This document shows, one piece after another, positions 1 through 5,128 of a DNA stretch of 5,181 bases (its first letter is position 1; each line of letters begins with the position of its first letter). A program made the translations under genes and the position numbers. Origin of the DNA: Candidatus Njordarchaeum guaymasense (GTDB lineage: Archaea > Asgardarchaeota > Njordarchaeia > Njordarchaeales > Njordarchaeaceae); assembly GCA_030587605.1 (NCBI GenBank), contig JAUQYT010000020.1:1-5181 (forward strand). Reading direction: 5' to 3'. Below the pieces are notes generated by a model. The model ran no database searches, was not told where the DNA came from, and saw only the letters and a list, made by a program, of their open reading frames with translations.

Positions 1-23
1 TCTCATGGATCTGCCTTTTAGAG

Positions 24-611
24 TCAGGTTGACGCCATCTTAACGCGATTTGACAGAATTTTGTTCGCCTCGTCAAAATGCTGCGTGCAAACTAGGGGCA
101 GCCAGTTGCCAACATTGCGTTTTAGATGGAACAACTTGTTGGCTGGATCTGCTTTGTAAGCTTTAATCTTCTCCCATCTGACAACGGTCGGTCCGGTGAT
201 CCTGTAGAAAACAACGCCTTCCTCAGACAGGAGAAACTTGCTTTTCCGGGCGAAAGACCTGATGAGGCTCCCAAAGATTAGGCCAAAGTTCCAATAGAGT
301 ATAAATCCGCCTTCCGGCGTGTCCCAGTATGTCGAGTTCTCCGATATTGCAAGTATAGGCGTTACCGGCACTCTTTCTCTGCCACCGAAGAGGATTAGCT
401 CGCCTACTAGAATCCCCCCTCCAATGGATCCTACGAAAAGAAGAATTAAGGCTCTTAAGAACAGGGAGGGGGTTTCAGGTTCCGGCACGTTTATAATTAC
501 TCCGAAAAAAACTGCTAAAAATACTATTGCGGCCGTTGTGGCGCCCACTAGCCTTCTCAAAGTACCGACTTCTTCGAAAACCTTGATCGGAGATTGCGCT
601 TGCGTTTCCAT
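24..611 (-). CDS. Hypothetical two-helix membrane protein with soluble C-terminal domain
   Basis: I do not recognise a named family. The 195-residue product starts with a short charged segment (1-20), followed by two strongly hydrophobic helices at about residues 21-42 and 49-75, the second rich in glycine. A soluble domain of about 115 residues follows (80-195), with alternating hydrophobic and charged stretches and several aromatic residues. Two membrane helices followed by a small beta-rich domain resemble the layout of bacterial PH-like (YdbT/YdbS-type) membrane proteins, but this is a shape comparison only. ATG at 611 is chosen because a TATA-like box lies about 27 bases upstream, which fits a leaderless transcript, and no Shine-Dalgarno sequence is visible. 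The TGA stop is at 24-26, so the gene is complete. It is divergent from the small membrane frame at 706-900. Confidence is high that it is coding and low for any function. Confidence 0.8.
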   Translation of the reverse strand: METQAQSPIKVFEEVGTLRRLVGATTAAIVFLAVFFGVIINVPEPETPSLFLRALILLFVGSIGGGILVGELILFGGRERVPVTPILAISENSTYWDTPEGGFILYWNFGLIFGSLIRSFARKSKFLLSEEGVVFYRITGPTVVRWEKIKAYKADPANKLFHLKRNVGNWLPLVCTQHFDEANKILSNRVKMAST

Positions 612-635
612 GAGTTCATTTGTGAGCTGGTTTAG

Positions 636-642
636 TATTTAT
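636..642 (-). promoter_or_regulatory. TATA-like box for the 24-611 gene
   Basis: On the minus strand the sequence reads ATAAATA, centred about 28 bases upstream of the ATG at 611. Archaeal TATA boxes sit about 25-27 bases upstream of the transcription start, so transcription would begin at or just before the ATG and give a leaderless mRNA. This rests on sequence resemblance and spacing only. Confidence 0.4.
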
Positions 643-680
643 GCCTAATACTCCTGTCCATGATTCGCAGTTGCAGTGCA

Positions 681-689
681 TATTTTAAA
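681..689 (+). promoter_or_regulatory. TATA-like box facing the small membrane frame at 706-900
   Basis: TATTTTAAA is centred at 685. A start site about 26 bases downstream would fall near 711, inside the run of ATT/ATA codons that opens the 706-900 frame. With the box at 636-642 it makes this stretch a plausible divergent promoter region. An AAGGTGA stretch at 691-697 resembles a Shine-Dalgarno sequence, but would lie upstream of the predicted transcript start. Confidence 0.35.
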
Positions 690-705
690 GAAGGTGATTA
701 ACTAA

Positions 706-900
706 ATTATTATAGGTAGCGGGTGGACTGATCTGGGAAAAGGTTGGGGTGCACTGGGTATTTCAATTGGCGTTTTTTCGATTTTAATAGGAGTATATAT
801 TTTGTTTTTTCCGAAGAATGTCTCTGGCGGGTTAGATTTTAATGGTGTAATGGAATTGGGAGCGGGATTTTCGATGCTTTTAATAGGTGTTAATTGCTGA
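706..900 (+). CDS. Small two-helix membrane protein with no canonical start codon
   Basis: The frame is open for 64 codons and ends with TGA at 898-900. Its translation reads like a real membrane peptide: a glycine/hydrophobic helix at about residues 15-35 (GALGISIGVFSILIGVYILF), a short polar loop starting PKNVSGG, and a second helix at about 48-62. Codon use is consistent (GGT/GGA/GGC glycine, A/T-rich third positions). There is no ATG, GTG or TTG before the first helix. The candidates are ATT at 706 or 709, ATA at 712, or CTG at 733. An in-frame GTG lies at 694, but a TAA at 703-705 separates it from this frame. It may use a rare start codon, or be a remnant that lost its start. The exact start is therefore unresolved; 706 marks the open-frame limit. 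No family is recognised. Confidence 0.45.
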   Translation: MIIGSGWTDLGKGWGALGISIGVFSILIGVYILFFPKNVSGGLDFNGVMELGAGFSMLLIGVNC

Positions 901-982
901 ACTTAGAGAAGTATGCTTGTTTGTGCACCAAGCAATCTCTTCTATATCTATTTCTTCAGCTTACCTTGGCTCGAGGAAGAAA

Positions 983-1313
983 ATGAATATAAACACCATC
1001 CCCCGAAACCGCCCAAAGTTTCTTGAAGACTGCTCTCTGTGTACCATTCCGTTCCGTGAGGAACTCATCTATTCGGATAACCAACTCTACATATGTGAAA
1101 CAGAAGACAAGAAAGGAGCCCTCCCTCCGCTCCTCCTACCTCACAGCAGCTCAGTCAGCCTTCATCGGCTTCGAAAGTATGGAGTATCACGCCATAGCAA
1201 TGATTCTCCAATCTGCGCTACGAAGCGTAGAAAAGTTGAAACACTCAGAAAAGTATTCTAGTTTTCAGTGAAATATGCAGCTCTCCTTGTTGTATCGCTG
1301 GCGGCTTGCGTGA
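983..1313 (+). pseudogene. Decayed gene, possibly a histidine-triad (HIT) family protein
   Basis: The start looks real: ATG at 983 has a GAGGAAG Shine-Dalgarno sequence 6 bases upstream (973-979) and a CTATAT box near 942-947. The first part (983 to about 1117) encodes a C-x-x-C pair followed by ELIYSDNQLYICETEDKKG, which resembles the N-terminal cysteine pair and 'IY.D....' strand of HIT proteins. Past about 1116 that frame becomes low-complexity, while the frame shifted by one base continues with a helical stretch (FESMEYHAIAMILQSALRSV) to a TGA at 1269-1271. Beyond that stop the same frame encodes RWRLA (1296-1310), which could be a mutated H-W-H signature, then TGA at 1311. HIT proteins are small nucleotide hydrolases or transferases; the catalytic H-x-H-x-H is absent here. 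Family assignment is tentative. It could also be an unrelated decayed gene. Confidence 0.35.
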
Positions 1314-1722
1314 CGGCTGTCTCTCAACCAGCAATCTATATACAGGTTTGCTCCAATGTGAGACCATGACAACAATGAAACTAGCACTGATAAATGAATA
1401 ACACTGCCAAGACCTAAACCATGGGGTTGCTTGGCGAAGAAAGAGCGGTCGTCAGAGACTGTTGTCTGTCCCCGGGTTATCATCTTCTGCCTCAGAATAG
1501 TCTTCGTTTCCGAGGTCCTGACAGAAAAGCTTCGGATAGCTGGTAGTCTTGGCGCATGTACTGGCAACTTGTTTCTTGTCACGTTTGTTTCAGCCTTCCT
1601 ACTATATACCTTCGTCATGGATGGAACTTCAGCCTGAAAAACTTGCGGCTCGACAAGGTCTATGTTGACCGAGACCTTGCTCTCACTCTTAACGAATTAT
1701 TGCTTCCTAGTTCTGAGAGCGG
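1314..1722. other. Stretch without a supportable gene
   Basis: Several overlapping frames are open on both strands, but none has a convincing start, composition or family motif. Visible items: TATATA at 1337-1342 placed 26 bases before an 11-codon frame (ATG at 1366, TAA at 1399-1401), probably too short to matter; a 41-codon frame from ATG at 1421; and the 11-base word GGATGGAACTT at 1619-1629 and again at 1721-1731. The mix of short broken frames suggests degraded coding DNA. Confidence 0.4.
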
Positions 1723-1923
1723 ATGGAACTTACGTCAGCAGATCCACGGAAGCCAAAGGATAGAGCAAAACCTTAAAAAAAGAAAACAGGAGGTAGGAAT
1801 AGTCCAGCTCGGAATAGACTCTACAGATGGAAGCCAGATGTCTGCCCTCGCGATCAGCTGATTACAAGATTAGTCGAACAAAGATTCACAGATGGGACGA
1901 ATAAGCACGTAGAAGAAACATAA
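1723..1923 (+). pseudogene. Small basic reading frame A, broken by an in-frame stop at an A-run
   Basis: From ATG at 1723 the frame encodes MELTSADPRKPKDRAKP, meets TAA at 1774-1776 immediately before a run of A residues, then continues open to TAA at 1921-1923. The second part starts very basic (KKKTGGRNSPARNRLYRW) and ends PRDQLITRLVEQRF followed by a hydrophilic tail. The last stop overlaps the ATG of frame B as TAATG, typical of coupled genes. The seven-A tract at 1775-1781 is a natural indel site. A one-base slip there could instead join this tail to the other open frame running from ATG at 1556 (LTLNELLLPSSESGW and onward). The basic composition would suit a nucleic-acid-binding protein, but I recognise no family. 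It is probably a broken small gene. Confidence 0.35.
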
Positions 1924-1988
1924 TGGAAGAGTCCACTGAGGAAGTAAGAGTCAGGTCCGAAATAGAACTAGTGGTGATGAAGCTTCGA

Positions 1989-1993
1989 GAGAT
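1989..1993 (+). repeat. Target-site duplication, left copy (GAGAT)
   Basis: GAGAT directly abuts the TGT end of the element and matches the copy at 2950-2954 exactly. It lies inside the coding frame of gene B. Confidence 0.85.
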
Positions 1994-2020
1994 TGTCATG
2001 TCCAGTTTCTAACGTTACAC
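1994..2020 (+). repeat. Terminal inverted repeat, left end
   Basis: The outer 12 bases (TGTCATGTCCAG) match the other end at 8 of 12 positions, and the inner 15 bases (TTTCTAACGTTACAC) are identical. This end also encodes the last eight residues and the stop codon of the transposase. Confidence 0.9.
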
Positions 2021-2886
2021 TCGTACAGTTCTGCGGGGAATGTGTTTATTCCTCTGTGGAACCATGAGTAGTTGAACCATTCCCTATATTCGTGTAGTTT
2101 GCCTTTCAACCATCCCGGGAACTTTCTGAGGTGGTTGACGAACTCTCTGTTCAGGTTCTGTATGCACCTCTCCACCTTGCCCTTGTCTTGGGGGTAGGAT
2201 GGATGGGCAAAGTGTGTTTCAATACCGTGTTGTCTGCACCACTTCTTCCACTTCTCCTTGAACTGTTGACCATGGTCGGACAGTATTGCCTTTGGAAGCC
2301 GTTTCTGCTTTTCCAGCAGGGCAGTCACCTCCCTTGCCGTGGGTTCATGGGTAAACTGTTCGGCTGCAATTAGGAATTTGCTGTAGTCGTCGATGCATAT
2401 GAGGAACCAGTACTTCTTACCTTGCACAGTGAATGGTCCTTTGAAGTCAATCTGCCAGAGTTCGTCAGGTTTCTCGGCTCTGAAGAAGTTCCAGCGCTTA
2501 TGTTTGCATGGGTAGCCGTTCACACCATGCTTTGAGAGAACATTGTTTATGGTCTCTCTGGACTGCCTGACTCCCTGCACGCAGTATGTTGCCTCCTCGA
2601 TGAAGGGAGGAAGCCTGTACAAGCCTTGCTGTATGCGGGCTGTTCCCCATCCAAACGTGTTCCTCAAGGTAAGGATGGATAACACAACTTCATCCGTAAC
2701 CTTGCTTACTCTAGGTTCCCTAGGCTTGTCCTTGAAGGATTCTCTGCCTACGTGTTTACCCCGCCTCAGCCACCTGTGCACAGTCTGCCTTGAGATATCG
2801 AAAAGGTATGCGATGCGGTCACGTTCACCCCTTATTGACAAGCCTTCTGAAGGTTCCCCTAATGTCAGGAGACAAACGCATGACAT
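1996..2886 (-). CDS. IS481-family DDE transposase
   Basis: The 296-residue product catalyses cut or strand transfer at the element ends. A helix-turn-helix lies near residues 24-42 (RIAYLFDISRQTVHRWLRR). The integrase-core (rve) fold follows with the acidic triad visible: D147 in WQIDFKG, D204 in LSDHGQQF, and E239 in DKGKVER, a D-E gap of 34 residues as usual for this group. ATG at 2886 lies 37 bases inside the right repeat. The frame is open further upstream without an ATG, GTG or TTG, and no good Shine-Dalgarno sequence is seen, so the true start is uncertain. The C-terminus runs into the left terminal repeat and ends with TGA at 1996-1998, five bases from the element's edge. No internal stop is present, so it is likely functional. 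Confidence 0.93.
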   Translation of the reverse strand: MSCVCLLTLGEPSEGLSIRGERDRIAYLFDISRQTVHRWLRRGKHVGRESFKDKPREPRVSKVTDEVVLSILTLRNTFGWGTARIQQGLYRLPPFIEEATYCVQGVRQSRETINNVLSKHGVNGYPCKHKRWNFFRAEKPDELWQIDFKGPFTVQGKKYWFLICIDDYSKFLIAAEQFTHEPTAREVTALLEKQKRLPKAILSDHGQQFKEKWKKWCRQHGIETHFAHPSYPQDKGKVERCIQNLNREFVNHLRKFPGWLKGKLHEYREWFNYSWFHRGINTFPAELYECNVRNWT

Positions 2887-2922
2887 TGCCCGACAAACAA
2901 CTATGAGTTCGCTGACGGAAAG

Positions 2923-2949
2923 GTGTAACGTTAGAAAGTTGACTTTACA
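2923..2949 (-). repeat. Terminal inverted repeat, right end
   Basis: Read on the minus strand it begins TGTAAAGTCAAC and continues with the same 15-base core TTTCTAACGTTACAC found at the left end. It lies just upstream of the transposase start, so the promoter for the transposase should lie in or next to it. Confidence 0.9.
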
Positions 2950-2954
2950 GAGAT
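2950..2954 (+). repeat. Target-site duplication, right copy (GAGAT)
   Basis: This is an exact copy of 1989-1993, directly following the ACA end of the element. Confidence 0.85.
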
Positions 2955-3060
2955 AAAGGGTTTATTAAGAGAGACCAGAATCAAGATGGAAGAGCGAAAG
3001 AGGAAGATACAAGAGACTGAAAAGCTAAGGAAAAGCAATCGTCCATTCAACTGAGGAAGG

Positions 3061-3144
3061 ATGATGAACTACAACGGGAAACAGAATCCTGAGGCGTACC
3101 CGCATCAGAAACGCTTCATTGCGGAACAAGACATATTCCATTGA
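3061..3144 (+). CDS. Tiny reading frame C (27 codons), possibly a truncated N-terminus
   Basis: ATG at 3061 (or 3064) follows the gene B stop by 6 bases. A GAGGAAGG Shine-Dalgarno-like stretch at 3053-3060 overlaps the B stop and sits very close to the ATG; the spacing suits ATG 3064 better. The peptide begins MMNYNGKQNPEAYPHQKRF and stops with TGA at 3142-3144, exactly adjacent to the stop of the convergent exporter gene. The 'P-x-Q-K-R-F' stretch is faintly like the N-terminal region of some terminase-like or helicase ATPases, but 27 residues cannot support a call. It may be a genuine small protein or the front of a longer gene cut off at this junction. Confidence 0.3.
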   Translation: MMNYNGKQNPEAYPHQKRFIAEQDIFH

Positions 3145-3801
3145 TCAAACTGCGCCCAAGGAGCTTGTCAGAAATGTGATCCCGAAGTAAACTAAGACCA
3201 CCCCGAAGACAGCCATCATGATTCTGTACCATCGGAGTCCCGCGACATTCATCCCTATCTTTGAGAGATGCGCAACAGCCATGAGCCAAATATAGTCCAT
3301 CCATACGTGGCAGACATACATCAAGACTACACCTGCCAGGGACGCAAACTCTAGGGCGATAAGGATCAGATGTGCGCCGACGGTCAGCCACCAAACAACA
3401 AAGAACGGGTTCAAGCCAGTGAAAATCAGTCCGATCAGCATAAGGCCACGCATAGAAGCCTCCTCAGTTTTACTCTCACCAAATCGGGAGCTCATGGCGT
3501 TGCGGACCTGCATGGCACCGAAGGCTATGAGGACTGTTCCCCCAGCTATTCCTATGGCCAGCTTGACAAGAGGCTCGCTTGCGACGGCTAGGAGGCCAGC
3601 CGCTAAGAGCATGATAAGGCTGAACTCGATAAGCGTGTGGGCTATGGAGAAGATCAGGCCACTTCTGGCGCCTGATTTTGCGCCATGTGAAACCGTTACG
3701 AAGAATAGTGGACCTGGTGCCAATGCGCCAGAAGCCGTTAGAAGGACAACCGTGGCGACGAAACTTAGCAAATTCATAGGACAAGGAGTCTGGGCGTCCA
3801 T
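3145..3801 (-). CDS. LysE/RhtB-family exporter (amino acid or small-molecule efflux)
   Basis: This inner-membrane protein is about 218 residues from this start, normal for the LysE/RhtB superfamily, which exports amino acids and related metabolites using the proton gradient. About six hydrophobic helices are visible. Signature elements are the PGP in SGALAPGPLF (residues 29-31), the G-x-x-x-G-x-x-x-G-like loop GAKSGARSG (40-48), and LNPFFVVWW (130-138) in place of the family's usual NPK-type motif. The start is uncertain. The frame is open back to ATG 3885, which would overlap the upstream gene. ATG 3828 is also possible, as is ATG 3777, which gives the typical short LysE N-terminus. I chose 3801 because it follows a GGAGGTGA site, though the 17-base gap is long. 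It lies downstream of the winged-helix gene and probably shares its transcript. The substrate cannot be read from sequence. Confidence 0.85.
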   Translation of the reverse strand: MDAQTPCPMNLLSFVATVVLLTASGALAPGPLFFVTVSHGAKSGARSGLIFSIAHTLIEFSLIMLLAAGLLAVASEPLVKLAIGIAGGTVLIAFGAMQVRNAMSSRFGESKTEEASMRGLMLIGLIFTGLNPFFVVWWLTVGAHLILIALEFASLAGVVLMYVCHVWMDYIWLMAVAHLSKIGMNVAGLRWYRIMMAVFGVVLVYFGITFLTSSLGAV

Positions 3802-3818
3802 AATTAACTTTCTGTCCG

Positions 3819-3826
3819 TCACCTCC
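3819..3826 (-). promoter_or_regulatory. Strong Shine-Dalgarno sequence ahead of the exporter gene
   Basis: The minus strand reads GGAGGTGA, a near-perfect complement to the 16S rRNA 3' end, in the short gap after the winged-helix gene stop (3845). It lies 17 bases before ATG 3801. This spacing is longer than usual, so the start it serves is not settled. Confidence 0.5.
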
Positions 3827-3844
3827 ATCGGAGAGGTCTCAAGT

Positions 3845-5128
3845 CTATGCCAAGCGATACTGCGAAACAGTAAGTCCACTTCCAACCTCGACTGACCTCA
3901 CAGCAATCAACAGTAATTCATTCTTCTTGCCCTCTGAGTAGGACGGATCTGAGCTACATTTTTCAGATTCTGAAAAAGGTTCAGGACCAACCATTGCGGC
4001 AATCCGATAGATGAATGCGATTGCTGCTGTCCATACTGCGGAGAAAAACATCTCTGCGAATGCTGTTGTGGAAGGGAGATTGAAAAGACGATATTTAAGC
4101 ATCGATTCTTGTCTTTCAACGTTCCATGTTCCCACGATCCTGCCATCCAGTAGTATTGATGGCAAAGCCTCTCCGCGACTGTACACAATGTCATGCATTT
4201 CAGACGGTATCAGTCTTTCTCTGTCGGCGTACCCTTTGACGTAAGGGTCTTCATAGGGCAAGAAGGAGACGGTTTTCTTCGGGATCGTTTTGAAAGATCT
4301 TAACCGCTCGAAGTCAGAATCTAGCATTATACACTCTGATTTCAGACCGGAAATTTTGCACCTTACCAATTGAGTCTTAAGGATCCCCAACAGATCCTCT
4401 ATTGTGCTTGTCCTGAAGCCACTCCACCAGCTAATGTCTCTTTCTGTTACTGGGCCATATGAATTGGTGTAAAGTCTAACTAGCTGAAGCATGGCTTCTT
4501 CACGAGTTACGCCGTCAAGGTTCACATCTGGAAACCAATCTGATAGACGGGCATAGCAGTTCAGGCCACCGGGTTTCAAAGAACCCCGCCTCTTCACACT
4601 TATTAGGATTCGCTGTTGCAGCAAGAGGATTACTGTAATCTTCAAGTTTGTAATCCGCACGATGTTCTTTCCGCTTCTACGAGTTAGAGTGCGTTGAATC
4701 TCGTTTGGAAGTAGAGACTTGATCCCAGAGATGGTCATTACATTATTGCTCAGTATCTCCAGAATGCGCTGTGAGATATCTTGGTATTCTTGGAAGGACA
4801 TTTCCCACGCTTTCAGAATCTCTCTCGAAAGTCCGCCTTTATAGACCTGGTAGACCATTGGGAGCACATCTTTAGGTATGATAAAAAATGTGCTCCTCAT
4901 ACACTCGATTCTTGCCAAGCTTCTGCTATCGTAGAGCTCTCGATCCAAATGTTCTCTCTCAAAGTCCCTCACTCTTGCGAATAGGGACAGATATGGCGTA
5001 GTGTTGTCAGTGGCATGTAGACCAATAAGGTCCTTTGTCGCCTGTACCACATTGGCGGCCTTGTGTCCCTCTAGTAAATGCTGTTTGCTCAGAACATATT
5101 GATTCACCGTACACAGCTCAAGTTTCAT
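3845..5128 (-). CDS. Winged-helix DNA-binding protein, HTH_42 / AlkZ-YcaQ superfamily
   Basis: The 427-residue product has the recognisable blocks of this superfamily: GLHATDNTTPYLSLFARV (36-53), R-S-T-F-F (78-82), YGPVTERDISWWSG (224-237), LPYEDPYVKGYADR (290-303) and DGRIVGTW (328-335). Studied members (AlkZ, YcaQ) are DNA glycosylases that remove bulky alkyl adducts or unhook interstrand crosslinks, and some protect producers of genotoxins. Their catalytic motif is Q-x-Q or Q-x-D; the matching position here appears to be H38-A39-T40, so glycosylase activity is uncertain. The roughly 70 residues after GTW form an alanine-rich helix and a polar tail, making it slightly long for the family. 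ATG 5128 overlaps the previous gene's stop by ATGA and has GGGAG about 10 bases upstream. The exporter gene follows 16-43 bases downstream, suggesting one operon. Confidence 0.85.
   Translation of the reverse strand: MKLELCTVNQYVLSKQHLLEGHKAANVVQATKDLIGLHATDNTTPYLSLFARVRDFEREHLDRELYDSRSLARIECMRSTFFIIPKDVLPMVYQVYKGGLSREILKAWEMSFQEYQDISQRILEILSNNVMTISGIKSLLPNEIQRTLTRRSGKNIVRITNLKITVILLLQQRILISVKRRGSLKPGGLNCYARLSDWFPDVNLDGVTREEAMLQLVRLYTNSYGPVTERDISWWSGFRTSTIEDLLGILKTQLVRCKISGLKSECIMLDSDFERLRSFKTIPKKTVSFLPYEDPYVKGYADRERLIPSEMHDIVYSRGEALPSILLDGRIVGTWNVERQESMLKYRLFNLPSTTAFAEMFFSAVWTAAIAFIYRIAAMVGPEPFSESEKCSSDPSYSEGKKNELLLIAVRSVEVGSGLTVSQYRLA

Larger units (their letters stand above)
1994..2949 (-). 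mobile_element. IS481-family insertion sequence, complete, 956 bp
   Basis: The element has 27-bp terminal inverted repeats matching at 23 of 27 positions, with TGT...ACA outer ends as in the IS481 family, and a single DDE transposase gene filling almost all of it. It is flanked by a perfect 5-bp direct repeat GAGAT (1989-1993 and 2950-2954). Intact ends, an open transposase frame and an unmutated duplication indicate a fairly recent insertion. Family assignment comes from the transposase motifs; the exact member cannot be named. The boundary could shift by one base because an A precedes GAGAT on both sides, but the symmetrical TGT ends favour the limits given. Confidence 0.9.
1923..3054 (+). 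pseudogene. Small coiled-coil gene B, interrupted by an IS481-type element
   Basis: The left part starts with ATG at 1923 and runs to the target site at 1993. The right part resumes at 2955 and ends with TGA at 3052-3054. Removing the element and one 5-bp duplication (1994-2954, 961 bases) joins AT at 1992-1993 to A at 2955 as one ATA codon, with the frame preserved. The rebuilt product has 56 residues and no internal stop. It starts MEESTEEVRVRSEIELVVMK and ends EKLRKSNRPFN. It is extremely charged (Glu, Arg, Lys) with hydrophobic residues spaced like a coiled coil. As the DNA stands, the left part reads MSSF from the inverted repeat and stops there. No family is recognised. Strong purine bias in this strand could leave frames open by chance, which limits confidence that B was a real gene. 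Confidence 0.45.

Noticed and set aside
319..648. 109-codon plus-strand frame
   Set aside because: It lies antisense to the membrane protein gene, whose hydrophobic segments explain its serine/threonine/proline-rich translation.
1265..1618. 117-codon minus-strand frame
   Set aside because: It has no family motif, no start signal and an unnatural composition, and it overlaps fragments of plus-strand decay. It is most likely open by chance.
1431..1637. 68-codon plus-strand frame with hydrophobic stretches
   Set aside because: It starts at TTG with no supporting site, overlaps other equally open frames and has no recognisable pattern.
1619..1731. 11-base direct repeat GGATGGAACTT (1619-1629 and 1721-1731)
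   Set aside because: It has two copies only, no extension and no mobile-element context. It may be chance or a relic of local duplication.
1556..1861. 101-codon plus-strand frame
   Set aside because: It overlaps the more protein-like frame A tail in another phase and has no Shine-Dalgarno sequence. It is kept only as an alternative partner across the A-run, not as a gene.
2543..2956. 137-codon plus-strand frame over the insertion sequence
   Set aside because: It is antisense to the transposase and crosses the element's right boundary, so it cannot be a conserved gene.
3476..3784. 102-codon minus-strand frame and the opposite-strand frame at 3419-3895
   Set aside because: Both are shadows of the LysE-type exporter, which has clear family motifs and membrane helices.
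3802..3885. Extended N-terminus for the exporter from ATG 3885
   Set aside because: It would overlap the winged-helix gene by 41 bases and add a polar, family-atypical N-terminus.
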